DNA of 64,000 nt from Actinomycetospora soli (lineage in GTDB: Bacteria > Actinomycetota > Actinomycetes > Mycobacteriales > Pseudonocardiaceae): positions 25,104 through 89,103 of the forward strand of contig NZ_JAJNDA010000021.1 of assembly GCF_021026295.1 (NCBI RefSeq), in the 5' to 3' direction. The position numbers and the translations under genes were made by a program. Position 1 is the stretch's first letter. Every line of letters starts with the position of its first letter. Shown one piece after another: positions 47,174 through 56,957 of this stretch. Below the pieces are notes generated by a model. The model saw only the letters and a program-made list of their open reading frames with translations. It did not search any database and was not told the DNA's origin.

Positions 47174-50100
47174 GTGCTCGAGGTCCGGCTGCTCGGGGCG
47201 CTGACCGCGTCGCTCGACGGCCGCCCCGTCGACCTCGGCAGCGCCCAGCGCCGGGCCCTCGTCGCGCGGCTCGCCGTGGCGGAGGGCGAGGTGGTGCCGG
47301 TCGACCGGCTGGTCGACGACCTCTGGGGCGGCGAACCCCCGCCCCGTGCCCTCGCCGGGCTGCAGGCCCACGTCAGCCACCTGCGCCGGGCCCTCGAACC
47401 CGACCGCGCGCCCCGCACCCCCGCGACCGTCCTCGTCAGCGCCGCGGGCGGCTACGCCCTGCACGCCGAGCTCGACGTCGCCCGGGCCCGACGTCTCCGC
47501 ACCGGGACCGTCGAGGACCTGGGAGCGGCCCTCGCGCTGTTCACCGGCCCGCCGCTGGCCGAGTTCGCCGACGCCGCGTGGGCCGCGCCCGCGATCGAGC
47601 GGCTGACCGAGCTGCGGCGCGGCATCGTCGAGACCCTCGCCGCCGCCGAGCCCGACCCGGCGGTCGTCGTCGACCTGCTGTCGCCGTACGTCCGGGAGGA
47701 GCCGCTGCGCGAGGAGCCGGTCCGGCTGCTCGCCCGCGCGCTGTACCGCGGCGGGCGCCAGGCCGACGCGCTCGCCGCCCTCGCGGCACTGCGCCGCCGG
47801 CTCGCCGACGAGCTCGGGCTCGACCCCTCCCCCGCGACCACCGACCTCGAGGCCGCGATCCTGCGCCACGACCTCGGTCCTCCCGGTGGCAGGAAAGCGT
47901 CGTTGCTGCCACGGGGCGACAGCAACGACGCCTTCCTGCCACCGCAGCCACCGCAGCCACCGCAGCCACCGCAGCCGCCGGAGCGGGAGCGGGAGCCGGA
48001 CGGCCTCCTCGGGCGCGACCGCGAGACCGCGCGCCTGCTCGCCGTCGCCGACGCGGCCGCCGCCGGGACCGGGCTGGTCGCGCTCGTCACCGGCGAGGCC
48101 GGCGCGGGCAAGTCCGTGCTCACCGAACATCTCGCCGACGCCCTGGCCGCCCGCGGCTGGCACGCCGTCCGCGGACGCTGCCCGGAGGTCGACGGAGCGC
48201 CCCCGGCGTGGGCGTGGACGGAGGTCGTCGACGGTCTCGGCCACGGCGACAGGCCCCCGGCGGGCGACACCTTCGCGGTCGGGCGCGCCCTGCTCGACGT
48301 CGTCGGCCGGGCGCCCCGCCCCCTGGTGATCGTGCTCGACGACCTGCACCGCGGGGACGAGGAGACCTGGCGCCTGCTGCGGGTCGTGGCCTCGGCCCGG
48401 GTGCCGGGCGTGCTCGTCGTCGGGACCGCGCGGTCCGACGAGGTGCCCGAGGAGGCCCTCGCGACCCTCGCCGCCCTGACCGCCGTCGTCGCCGAGCGCG
48501 TGGAGCTGGCCGGCCTCGAGCCGGACGCGGTCGCCGCCCTCGTCGCGGGCGAGCACCTCGCGGTGGACGACGCGGTCGCCCGGCGGATCGCGACCCGGAC
48601 CGGGGGCAATCCGCTGTTCGTCCGCGAGGTCGCCCGCCTGGCCCGCACGGTGGGGTTGGAGGCGGCGGGCCGCACCGTGCCCGCCGGGGTCCGCGACGTC
48701 CTGTCCCGCCGCGCCGCCCAGCTCCCGGCCGCGGCGGTCACCACGCTGCGCCGCGCGGCGGTGCTGGGCCGCGACGTGGACGTGTCCGTGCTCGTCGCAC
48801 TGGAGGGCGACGACGAGGACCGGGTGCTCGGGGCGTGCGAGGCCGGGGTCGTGACGGGCCTGCTCGTCGAGTCCGGCCCCGACGCCGTCCGCTTCGCCCA
48901 CGACCTCGTCCGGGAGACCCTCTACGACGAGCTGCCCCGCCTGCGCCGCGCCCGGGTGCACGCGGAGGTCCTCACCGTCCTCGAGGCGCTCCGGCCCGGC
49001 GACCACGCCGCACTCGCCCGCCACGCGCTGGCCGCCGGACCGGTGGCGGGCGTCGACCGCGTCCTCGACCACGTCGAACGGGCCGCCGGCGAGGCACGCC
49101 GCGACCGGGTCCCGCGCACGGCGGCCGACCTCCTCACCGGGGCCCTCGAGCTGGCCACCGACCCGGCCCGGCGCCTGCGCCTGCGCTGCGCCCTCGCCTC
49201 GGCGCACTCCCACGCGGGTGCGGGAGCACCCGCCGTCCGGGAACGCTCGCTCGCCCTCGCCGAGGCGGGCCGCCTCCCCGACGACGGCTCGGGGCTGCTC
49301 GCCGCCGCGACCTGCGTCGACGGGCCGGTCACCTTCGCGCTGTCGGAGAACGCGACGCTCGACCGGCCGCTGCTCGACGCGGTGGCCCGGCTGCTCGAGC
49401 GGGACCTGCCGGCGGCCGACCGGGCGCGGCTGCTCGCGACGCGGGCGTTCGCCTGGCACCCGCGCGAGCCCGAGCTCGCCGAGGACGACGCCCGCGCCGC
49501 GCTCGCGGTGGTCCCCGACGACCCCGCCCTGCGCTGCGTGGTGCTCAACGCCCGCTTCTGGTCCCTGCTGCGCCCGGACCTGTGGGAGCAGTTGGACGAG
49601 CTCGGCGTCGACCTGCTCGCGGAGGCCGGACGGGCGGGCTCGCTCGGACACCGGGTCGTCGGCCACCACGCCCGGTTCCTGCACGCCTGCTACCGGGAGG
49701 ACTTCGCCGCCGCCCGGACCCACGCCGACACCGCGCTCGCCGAGGCCCCGGACGGCCAGCTCGCCGCCACGGTCGGCTGGACGACGATCTTCCGCGCACT
49801 GGAGGCCGTGCTCGCCGGGCGCTACGACGAGGCCGAGCGGCTCTATCTCGGGTTCGGCGAGGCGATGGCGGCCCAGGGTCTGGCGAACGCGTCGGCCCTG
49901 GCGCTGGCCGGGCTGATCGGCGTCCGGCACGCGCAGGGCCGTCTCGGCGAGCTGGCCGAGCCGCTCGCCGCCGAGTACGCGGCCCGCGGCGACATCGTGG
50001 CCGAGCCCTACGCCGCCGCCCTCGTCGCCGCCGGCCGGGTCGACGACGCCCGCCGCGTGTGGCGGCCCGACGTCCCGATCCGGCGCGACTGGTGGTGGCT

Positions 50101-50299
50101 CTACTGGACGGCGCTGCGGGCCGAGGTCGCGCGGGCCCTCGGCGACGCGGAGGTGGCCGAGGCCTGTCGGCGGGAGATGGCGCCCTGGCGGGGCCACCTG
50201 GCCGGCGCGATGAGCGGGACGGCCACGCTGGTGCTCACCCGGCCGCAGGCCACAGCACCCGCGACTCGCGCCGGAACCGCGGCAGCAGCAGCTTCATGA
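47174..50299 (+). CDS. SARP/BTAD-type ATPase transcriptional regulator with repeat-derived linker
   Basis: 1041 residues from GTG 47174. Residues ~1-90 form an OmpR-type winged helix (VLEVRLLGALTASLDGRPVD), ~95-230 the BTAD domain, and from ~280 an AAA/NB-ARC ATPase with Walker A GEAGAGKS (about 307-314) and Walker B VIVLDDLHR, then a long TPR-like helical region. Between BTAD and ATPase lies a linker encoded by a full copy of the interspersed inverted repeat (about 237-257), followed by (PPQ)n to ~270. The gene ends inside the convergent hemerythrin gene (65-bp overlap). Such proteins often activate nearby metabolic genes; no target is evident. Confidence 0.87.
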   Translation: MLEVRLLGALTASLDGRPVDLGSAQRRALVARLAVAEGEVVPVDRLVDDLWGGEPPPRALAGLQAHVSHLRRALEPDRAPRTPATVLVSAAGGYALHAELDVARARRLRTGTVEDLGAALALFTGPPLAEFADAAWAAPAIERLTELRRGIVETLAAAEPDPAVVVDLLSPYVREEPLREEPVRLLARALYRGGRQADALAALAALRRRLADELGLDPSPATTDLEAAILRHDLGPPGGRKASLLPRGDSNDAFLPPQPPQPPQPPQPPEREREPDGLLGRDRETARLLAVADAAAAGTGLVALVTGEAGAGKSVLTEHLADALAARGWHAVRGRCPEVDGAPPAWAWTEVVDGLGHGDRPPAGDTFAVGRALLDVVGRAPRPLVIVLDDLHRGDEETWRLLRVVASARVPGVLVVGTARSDEVPEEALATLAALTAVVAERVELAGLEPDAVAALVAGEHLAVDDAVARRIATRTGGNPLFVREVARLARTVGLEAAGRTVPAGVRDVLSRRAAQLPAAAVTTLRRAAVLGRDVDVSVLVALEGDDEDRVLGACEAGVVTGLLVESGPDAVRFAHDLVRETLYDELPRLRRARVHAEVLTVLEALRPGDHAALARHALAAGPVAGVDRVLDHVERAAGEARRDRVPRTAADLLTGALELATDPARRLRLRCALASAHSHAGAGAPAVRERSLALAEAGRLPDDGSGLLAAATCVDGPVTFALSENATLDRPLLDAVARLLERDLPAADRARLLATRAFAWHPREPELAEDDARAALAVVPDDPALRCVVLNARFWSLLRPDLWEQLDELGVDLLAEAGRAGSLGHRVVGHHARFLHACYREDFAAARTHADTALAEAPDGQLAATVGWTTIFRALEAVLAGRYDEAERLYLGFGEAMAAQGLANASALALAGLIGVRHAQGRLGELAEPLAAEYAARGDIVAEPYAAALVAAGRVDDARRVWRPDVPIRRDWWWLYWTALRAEVARALGDAEVAEACRREMAPWRGHLAGAMSGTATLVLTRPQATAPATRAGTAAAAAS
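47885..47942. repeat. Interspersed inverted repeat, full copy C, inside the SARP gene
   Basis: Left arm GGTGGCAGGAAAG..GTTGCTGCC, right arm CGACAGCAACG..TTCCTGCCACC. It is read in frame as GGRKASLLPRGDSNDAFLPP without stop or frameshift. It is directly followed by a tandem GCCACCGCA repeat encoding PPQ units (to about 47975). Confidence 0.92.
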
Positions 50300-50903
50300 C
50301 CAGCAGCAACGGCTTCGGCGCGGACGCGGTCATCGTCGCGAACTCCTCGTCGGAGGTGTTCTCGACGATGCGCGGGAGGGCGTAGCGGATGCCGGCGCCG
50401 CCACGCTGCGCGGCCTTCTCGACGACCTCCCACTCCGCGAGCGGGACGTACGCCCGGATCACGGGGAACAGGTCGCGCTCCTCCTCGGCGATGTGCTCGT
50501 CGAGCAGGTCGGCGAGGTGGGTGAGCCGCTCGGCCAGCACGTCGACCCGCCCGCCCGAGGCGGCGACGGCGAAGCCGGCGCGGATGTCGTCGAGCACCGG
50601 GTCGAGGGCGGCGTGGTCGTCGGAGAGCGGCGCGAGGTCGACCTCGGCGCCCGCGTGGCGCTCGAGCACCGGCCACAGCACGTCGTCCTCGGTCGCGTGG
50701 TGGTGGTGGATGTCCAGGCACAGGCCGTCGATCCACGCACCGAACACCCGCCGTCGGCGGCCCTCCAGCGGGTCGGAGCCGTCCGCCCAGCCGGCGGCGA
50801 GCCCGGCGAGGCGGCGGGCGTCGCGGCGCATGATGCGGTGCGCGACCCGGATGCCCAGCAGGTCGGTGTCGGAGGTGAGGACGGAGGCGGTGGTGGCGGT
50901 CAT
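50235..50903 (-). CDS. Hemerythrin HHE domain protein
   Basis: ATG 50903, with GAGGAGC six bases upstream, gives 222 residues. Metal-ligand pattern of HHE proteins: DIHHHHATEDDVLWP, LSDDHAALD, LDEHIAEEERDLFP. A C-terminal segment (KPLLLVMKLLLPRFRRES) is hydrophobic and basic. Probably a di-iron protein sensing or buffering O2, NO or oxidants. Convergent overlap of 65 bp with the SARP gene. Confidence 0.88.
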   Translation of the reverse strand: MTATTASVLTSDTDLLGIRVAHRIMRRDARRLAGLAAGWADGSDPLEGRRRRVFGAWIDGLCLDIHHHHATEDDVLWPVLERHAGAEVDLAPLSDDHAALDPVLDDIRAGFAVAASGGRVDVLAERLTHLADLLDEHIAEEERDLFPVIRAYVPLAEWEVVEKAAQRGGAGIRYALPRIVENTSDEEFATMTASAPKPLLLVMKLLLPRFRRESRVLWPAAG

Positions 50904-50996
50904 GGCGTGCTCCTCGGTGACGGCGGGTTGATGACGACGAGCCTGGCTGGTCCGACTTGGTGACGACTTGGCGTGCGACATGGCGGCGTCGACGGC

Positions 50997-51503
50997 TCAG
51001 CCGAACAGAGCGCGATCGGCGCGGCGGGCGCGGCGACTGCGGGCGCGGGCGCCCCTCTCCGGACGACGGGTCGGGTCGGACGCGCAGGCGGCCGCCAGCT
51101 CCGTGAGGAGCCGCGCCAGCCGCTCGAGCCGGTCGAAGTCCGCGGGCGTGGCCAGGGCGAGCGGACGGGACTGCAGGGCGTGCACGGCCAGGCCCGCGGC
51201 CGTGCGGAGGTCCTCGACGAGCCGGTCGTCGCCGGTCGGCGGCGCGGCGTCGTCGCAGAGCTGCCGCAGCCGGGCGCCGAGCAGGTCGGGCCGGCGCAGG
51301 GTTGCGGTGCCGTGGTGCAGGCCGCGGACGAGGTCGGCGAGCCGGACGGCCTCGTCGTGCAGGGCGTGGTGTGCGGCGGTGTCGGTGGAGCCGACGTCAG
51401 CGGTGGCACACGACCGACGTCGAACGTCAGCCGTGGGCCACGGCTGACGCGCCAGCCGCCCCACCGGCACCGCGACCCGTCGTCGGGGGAGAGCGATCGT
51501 CAT
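50997..51503 (-). CDS. Hypothetical helical protein; 5' part encodes a hairpin repeat
   Basis: 168 residues if started at 51503; no ribosome site is obvious, and GTG codons near 51470 are alternatives. The central part is alpha-helical and leucine/alanine-rich (HDEAVRLADLVRGLHHG, FDRLERLARLLTELAAACA), ending in an Arg-rich tail. I do not recognise a family. Codons ~20-38 (RQPWPTADVRRRSCATADV) are encoded by the paired GTCAGC-type hairpins, and a degenerate 15-mer motif lies at 51475. The only in-frame start after the hairpins is deep inside, so either the repeat is translated or the gene is shorter than it looks. Confidence 0.55.
   Translation of the reverse strand: MTIALPRRRVAVPVGRLARQPWPTADVRRRSCATADVGSTDTAAHHALHDEAVRLADLVRGLHHGTATLRRPDLLGARLRQLCDDAAPPTGDDRLVEDLRTAAGLAVHALQSRPLALATPADFDRLERLARLLTELAAACASDPTRRPERGARARSRRARRADRALFG
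51426..51448. repeat. GTCAGC-type hairpin repeat (with degenerate partner at 51393-51420)
   Basis: Perfect 11-bp arms GTCAGCCGTGG / CCACGGCTGAC with a one-base centre. Just left of it, GACGTCAGCGGTG-GCA-CACGACCGACGTC is a related copy with three arm mismatches. A perfect copy also occurs at 61077-61099. Confidence 0.85.
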
Positions 51504-51530
51504 GGGCCCGACGGTCGCCGGGCCCGCTTG

Positions 51531-52505
51531 TCAGCGACTTGTCGCCGCCTCCGGCCCCGCGATGTGCCGCGGCACCGGCCGGCCCGCCGCCCACTCCTCG
51601 ATGTCCGCCACCGCGTCGGCGTACATCTCGGCGTAGGTCTCGGAGGTCACGTAGCCGAGGTGCGGGGTGAGCACGGTGTTCGGGGCGGAGCGCCACGGCG
51701 AGTCGACCGGCAGCGGCTCGGTGCCGTAGACGTCGAGCCCCGCACCGCCGATCCGGCCCTCGGTCAGCGCGGCGAGCAGCGCGTCCTCGTCGACGATCGG
51801 GCCGCGCGAGGTGTTCACCAGGATCGCGCCGGCCGTCATGAGGTCCAGCTCGGCGCGCCCGATCAGGCCCCGGCTGCCCTCGGAGAGCTTCATGTGCACG
51901 GTGACCACGTCCGACGTCGCGAAGAGCTCCTCCTTCGCCACCGGCGTGACGCCGGCGGCGCGCGCGTCGTCGGGGTCGAGGTGGCGGCTCCAGGCGACCA
52001 CGTCCATGCCGAACGCCTTCCCCACCGCGGCCACCGGCTTCCCGATCCCGCCCAGCCCGACGACGCCCAGCCGCCGGCCCGCGAGGTCCCGGCCGATCGT
52101 CCGCTGCCACCCGCCGTCGCGGACCCGCCGGTCCTCCTCGGGCACGTGGCGCGCGACGGCGAGGACGAGCGCCCAGGTCATCTCGACGGTGGGCGCGTTG
52201 CCGGACACCCCGCCCGTCCCGGCGAAGGTGATGCCCAGCTCCGCGAGGGCGTCGGTGTCGACGACCGCGTTGGCCGGCCCCGTCGTCACGAGCAGCCGCA
52301 GGTTCGGCAGTCGGCGCAGGACGTCGCCCGGGAACGCGGTCCGCTCGCGCATCGCGACGACGACGTCGAACGGCTCCAGCGCCGCGACGACGTCGTCGGG
52401 CCCGCCGAGGTGGTGGTCGAAGGCCGTCACCTCGGCGTCGAGACGGTCCCACGCGGCCATCGTGCGGGCGAGACGCTGGTAGTCGTCGAGCAGCGCGACC
52501 TTCAT
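51531..52505 (-). CDS. D-2-hydroxyacid dehydrogenase family protein
   Basis: ATG 52505 (MKVALLDDYQRL) gives 324 residues. The NAD-binding loop is GVVGLGGIGKPVAAVGKAFG, the catalytic Arg is in LVNTSRGPIVDE, Glu in YGTEPLP and His in LTPHLGYVT. The family reduces 2-keto acids (glycerate/phosphoglycerate type). It is divergent from a small membrane protein gene. Substrate unknown. Confidence 0.9.
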   Translation of the reverse strand: MKVALLDDYQRLARTMAAWDRLDAEVTAFDHHLGGPDDVVAALEPFDVVVAMRERTAFPGDVLRRLPNLRLLVTTGPANAVVDTDALAELGITFAGTGGVSGNAPTVEMTWALVLAVARHVPEEDRRVRDGGWQRTIGRDLAGRRLGVVGLGGIGKPVAAVGKAFGMDVVAWSRHLDPDDARAAGVTPVAKEELFATSDVVTVHMKLSEGSRGLIGRAELDLMTAGAILVNTSRGPIVDEDALLAALTEGRIGGAGLDVYGTEPLPVDSPWRSAPNTVLTPHLGYVTSETYAEMYADAVADIEEWAAGRPVPRHIAGPEAATSR

Positions 52506-52545
52506 GGTCGCGTATGCCCGGGCCGTGGAGGGCACACACCGGGGC

Positions 52546-53214
52546 GTGAGCCTGTACCCGCCGCGCCGCACCCCGCTGCTGTTCTACGCCGAGCGTTCCC
52601 GACGACGGGTGCTGCAGGTCCTCGCGGACCTCGCGGTCCTCGTGTGGGCGGTGCTCGTCGTCTCCGCCGCGGTCGCCCTGCACGACCTCGTGCTCACCCT
52701 GCAGGCCCCCGGCCGCGGGCTGAGCGAGGCGGGCGAGCGGGTCCGCGGCGTGTTCGGCGGCGCGGCCGAGGCGGCGGGCGGGGTGCCGTTCGTGGGCGAC
52801 CGGCTCGCCGGGGCGTTCACGCCGGGCACCGACGCGGGGACCTCGCTCGTGGACGCGGGCCGCGCCCAGGTGGAGGCCGTGGCGGCGATCGCGACCGGGC
52901 TGGCGTGGCTCGTCGTCGTGGTGGCGGCGGTGCCGGTGGTCGTCGTCTGGTTCTGGCTGCGGCTGCGCTGGATCCTGCGGGCGCGGCACGCCGTGGCCGC
53001 GCGGGCGCAGGACGTCGACCTGCTCGCGCTGCGGGCCCTGACGCGGGGCTCGCCGGGCCGGGTGCGTCGCGCGGCGGGGCCCACGGGCGACGCCGCCGGG
53101 GCCTGGCGGCGCGGGGAACTGCCCGTACTGATCCGGTTGGCGGACGTCGAACTCGCCCGGATGGGCCTGCGGGGCGCCACCACCGTAACGTCGGGCCCTC
53201 GACGAGACGGGTGA
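52546..53214 (+). CDS. Hypothetical two-helix membrane protein
   Basis: GTG 52546 gives 222 residues (GTG 52525 is also in frame). It has a basic N-terminus, then membrane segments LADLAVLVWAVLVVSAAVALHD and IATGLAWLVVVVAAVPVVVVWFWL, separated by a ~65-residue Gly-rich loop, and an Arg-rich cytoplasmic tail. The family is widespread in actinobacteria without known function. An exact copy of the 15-mer motif lies at codons 17-21, read as SRRRV. Confidence 0.75.
   Translation: MSLYPPRRTPLLFYAERSRRRVLQVLADLAVLVWAVLVVSAAVALHDLVLTLQAPGRGLSEAGERVRGVFGGAAEAAGGVPFVGDRLAGAFTPGTDAGTSLVDAGRAQVEAVAAIATGLAWLVVVVAAVPVVVVWFWLRLRWILRARHAVAARAQDVDLLALRALTRGSPGRVRRAAGPTGDAAGAWRRGELPVLIRLADVELARMGLRGATTVTSGPRRDG
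52596..52610 (+). repeat. 15-mer motif copy 2
   Basis: Exact TTCCCGACGACGGGT near the 5' end of the membrane protein gene, read as SRRRV. Confidence 0.8.
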
Positions 53215-53306
53215 CACGGCGCCCCTCACCCGTGCGACACGCCGGAACGCCCTACCCTGCACCCCGACGTCCAGGTCGGATCGGTCCGTACGGGAAGGTA
53301 GGGGGC

Positions 53307-54620
53307 GTGGTGACCGTGAGCAGGACGGGGGCGCTCGGCCGCGGCCTGGACGCGGTGCGCTCCCGCGCGACCGGCTTCGTCGCCCGCCAGTACCTCGCCT
53401 GGCGCTCCCGTCGCGGCCTCGACCCGATGTCGCTGATCCCCGACTACGCGTTGATGCCGCTGCGTCGCGACGGCCTCGACCCGGTGTCCGACCTGCGCGA
53501 GGCGCGCGAGGACCACCCGGTCCGCGACTTCCCCCTGCCGTTCGGGGTCAGGGCGTGGCTGGTGACGGGGCACGAGGAGGCCCGCGAGGTCCTCGGGCGC
53601 ACGCACGGCCTGTCGACCGACTTCGGGCACCTCGTCGGGCGCGCCGGGATCGGCTCCGGCCAGAACCCGGGCGGCCTGGGCTTCACCGACCCGCCCGACC
53701 ACACCCGGCTGCGCCGCCTCCTGACGCCGGAGTTCACCGGACGCCGGCTCTCCCGGCTCGGGCCGCGGATCACCGAGATCGTCGACGGCCGGCTGGACGC
53801 GATGGCCGCGATCGCGGCCGACGGCGGCGAGGTCGACCTCGTCCGCGACTTCGCCACCCCGATCCCCTCGCTCACGATTTGCGAGCTGCTCGGCATCCCC
53901 TACGACGAGCGCGACGAGTTCCAGGCGCTCTCCACCGCCCGCTTCGACCTGCTCGCCGGCGCGACGGCCGCCTTCGACAAGATCTCCGAGTCGCTGGTGT
54001 ACCTGCGCGGCGTGGTCGAGCGGCAGCGCGCCACGCCCGGCGACGGCCTGCTCGGGATGCTCATCCGCGAGCACGGCGACGAGCTCGACACCGACGAGCT
54101 GGCCGAGCTCGCCGACGGACTGCTGACCGGCGGCCTCGAGACCTCCGCGTCGATGCTGGCGCTCGGCGGCGTGATCCTGCTGCGCGACCCGTCCGTCGCC
54201 GCGCTGGTCCGCGACGAGCCGGGCTCGGTGCACGGGTTCGTCGAGGAACTGCTGCGCTACCTCACGGTCGTGCAGATCGCGTTCCCGCGCTTCGCCACCG
54301 AGGACATGACGATCGGCGGGGTCGACATCGCCGAGGGCGACGGCATCCTCGTCTCGCTCTCGGCCGCCGACCGCGACCCGCGCCTCACGCCGGACCCCGA
54401 GGTCTTCGACCCCCGCCGCCCGCCGACGCCGCACCTGGCGTTCGGGCACGGCATCCACCGCTGCATCGGCGCCGAACTCGCGCGCATGGAGCTGCGCACC
54501 GCCTACCCGGCGCTGCTCCGCCGCTTCCCCGACCTCGCGATGGCCGCCGACGAGCGCACCCTGCCGCTGCGCGGGACGTCGATCGTGTACGGCGTGGACG
54601 CGTTGCCGGTGACGCTCTAG
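53307..54620 (+). CDS. Cytochrome P450
   Basis: GTG 53307 (or the adjacent GTG 53310) with purine-rich AAGG-T-AGGGGG upstream; 437 residues. All P450 motifs are present: I-helix GLLTGGLETSASM, ExxR at Glu 314-Arg 317 (ELLR), and the haem loop FGHGIHRCIGAELAR with the axial Cys at about 386. The extra ~30 basic N-terminal residues (SRRGLDPMSL) are unusual but not a membrane anchor. No dedicated ferredoxin gene adjoins. Substrate unknown. The downstream SRPBCC and hydrolase genes are codirectional but separated by a half repeat. Confidence 0.93.
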   Translation: MVTVSRTGALGRGLDAVRSRATGFVARQYLAWRSRRGLDPMSLIPDYALMPLRRDGLDPVSDLREAREDHPVRDFPLPFGVRAWLVTGHEEAREVLGRTHGLSTDFGHLVGRAGIGSGQNPGGLGFTDPPDHTRLRRLLTPEFTGRRLSRLGPRITEIVDGRLDAMAAIAADGGEVDLVRDFATPIPSLTICELLGIPYDERDEFQALSTARFDLLAGATAAFDKISESLVYLRGVVERQRATPGDGLLGMLIREHGDELDTDELAELADGLLTGGLETSASMLALGGVILLRDPSVAALVRDEPGSVHGFVEELLRYLTVVQIAFPRFATEDMTIGGVDIAEGDGILVSLSAADRDPRLTPDPEVFDPRRPPTPHLAFGHGIHRCIGAELARMELRTAYPALLRRFPDLAMAADERTLPLRGTSIVYGVDALPVTL

Positions 54621-54633
54621 CCCCCTCTTCTCC

Positions 54634-54660
54634 GTGGCAGGAAAGCGTCGTTGCTGTCAT
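54634..54660. repeat. Interspersed inverted repeat, half copy D
   Basis: Left arm only: GTGGCAGGAAAGCG..GTTGCTGTCAT, followed by CCAGCGGCAGGAAATCC, which restarts the same arm in direct orientation instead of the expected inverted arm. It lies between the P450 stop and the SRPBCC start. Confidence 0.85.
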
Positions 54661-54701
54661 CCAGCGGCAGGAAATCCACTCCGTCGCTAGGCTCCGCGAC
54701 C

Positions 54702-55139
54702 GTGAGCACCCGCCAGGTCAGCCGCGACATCGTCATCGACGCCCCGCCGTCGCAGGTCTTCGACGTCCTCGCCGACCCGCGCCGGCACGGCGAGTTCGAC
54801 GGGTCCGGCACCGTCCGGTCGGCGATCAAGGGCCCGGACCGGCTCTCGCTGGGCTCGTCGTTCGGGATGAGCATGAAGCTGGGCGTGCCCTACACGATCA
54901 GCAACACGGTCGTCGAGTTCGAGCAGGACCGCCGCATCGCCTGGCGCCACGTCGGTCACCACCGCTGGCGCTACGAGCTCACCCCCGTCGAGGGCGGCAC
55001 GCAGGTCACCGAGACCTTCGACTGGTCGGAGTCCCGCGCCCCCGTCGTCCTCGAACTGCTGCGCTACCCCGCCGCCAACACGCGCGCGATCGAGAAGACG
55101 CTGCCGCGCCTCAAGGCCTACGTGGAAGGTCGTTCCTGA
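54702..55139 (+). CDS. SRPBCC/START-like domain protein
   Basis: GTG 54702 gives 145 residues; TAGGCT about ten bases upstream suggests a near-leaderless transcript, and the frame further upstream is the repeat. Fold markers: RDIVIDAPPSQVFDVLADPRRHGEFD at the start, WRYELTPVEGGTQVTETFDW in the middle, and a long C-terminal helix. These proteins bind hydrophobic ligands in a cavity, sometimes as aromatase/cyclase or stress proteins. It is followed 2 bp later by a hydrolase gene. Confidence 0.85.
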   Translation: MSTRQVSRDIVIDAPPSQVFDVLADPRRHGEFDGSGTVRSAIKGPDRLSLGSSFGMSMKLGVPYTISNTVVEFEQDRRIAWRHVGHHRWRYELTPVEGGTQVTETFDWSESRAPVVLELLRYPAANTRAIEKTLPRLKAYVEGRS

Positions 55140-55141
55140 CG

Positions 55142-55897
55142 ATGCCGTTCGCGCCGCTGGACCCGGTCGACCTCTATCACGAGGAGCACGGCTCCGGTGG
55201 CACGCCGCTGCTGCTGGTGCCCGGTGGGCACCTCACGATCGACCTGAACTTCTCGTCGGTGCTCGGTCCGCTGGCATCCCGACGGCGGGTGGTGGCGGTC
55301 GAGCAGCAGGGGCACGGCCGCACGGCCGACGTCGACCGGGAGCCGACGATCGCCGCGTTGGCGGGCGACCTCCTCGGGCTGCTCGACCACCTGGGGCTGG
55401 AGCAGGTCGACGTGTGCGGCTTCTCGCTCGGCGCGCTGGCCGCGATGGACCTGGCGGTCCGCCACCCCGGGCGCGTGCGCCGGCTCGTGTTCGCCGCCGG
55501 CTTCGTCCGCGCCGGCGGCTATCACCCCGACATCACCGACCCCGACCGCTGGGCCACCTCCACCCGCATGCCCACCGACGAGGACTTCCTCGCGATGCGG
55601 CGCGAGCACGAGCGGCTCGCCCCCGACGGCGCGGCGGACATCGACACGGTCATGGAGAAGTTCGGACCCGTCGTCATGGGCTTCGAGGGGTGGTCCGACG
55701 ACGAGCTGCGGCAGGTCACGGCGCCGACCCTGGTCATGATCGGCGACCACGACTTCGTCACGGTCGAGCACGCCGAGCTGACCCGCGGCCTGCTGCCGGA
55801 GGCGACGCTCGCCGTCGTCCCGCGCTCGACCCACAACGGCCTGATGCACCGGGCCGACGTGGTGCTGCCGCTGGTCGAGGACCACCTGGCGGGCTGA
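55142..55897 (+). CDS. Alpha/beta hydrolase
   Basis: 251 residues from ATG 55142, two bases after the SRPBCC stop. Nucleophile elbow GFSLGA, oxyanion region VPGGHLTIDL, acid Asp in IGDHDFVT and His in RSTHNGLMH complete the triad. Resembles carboxylesterase/haloperoxidase-like hydrolases. Likely an operon with the SRPBCC gene. Substrate unknown. Confidence 0.88.
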   Translation: MPFAPLDPVDLYHEEHGSGGTPLLLVPGGHLTIDLNFSSVLGPLASRRRVVAVEQQGHGRTADVDREPTIAALAGDLLGLLDHLGLEQVDVCGFSLGALAAMDLAVRHPGRVRRLVFAAGFVRAGGYHPDITDPDRWATSTRMPTDEDFLAMRREHERLAPDGAADIDTVMEKFGPVVMGFEGWSDDELRQVTAPTLVMIGDHDFVTVEHAELTRGLLPEATLAVVPRSTHNGLMHRADVVLPLVEDHLAG

Positions 55898-55914
55898 CCG
55901 CGCCCCGACCCCAG

Positions 55915-55971
55915 TTGGCAGGAAAGCGTCGTTGCTGCCACTGGCTGACAGCAACGACGCTTTCCTGCCAC
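55915..55971. repeat. Interspersed inverted repeat, full copy E
   Basis: Left arm TTGGCAGGAAAGCG..GTTGCTGCCA, loop CTGG, right arm CTGACAGCAACG..TTTCCTGCCACA. It lies between convergent genes (hydrolase and thiG). Confidence 0.92.
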
Positions 55972-55998
55972 AGGGCCACAGGGCCACAGGGCGGGGAG

Positions 55999-56000
<2 letters not shown>
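55971..56000. repeat. Short tandem repeat GGGCCACA
   Basis: Three direct copies of an 8-bp CAGGGCCA-type unit join the right arm of repeat E to the thiG stop, suggesting slippage at the element's edge. Confidence 0.75.
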
Positions 56001-56953
<953 letters not shown>

Positions 56954-56957
<4 letters not shown>

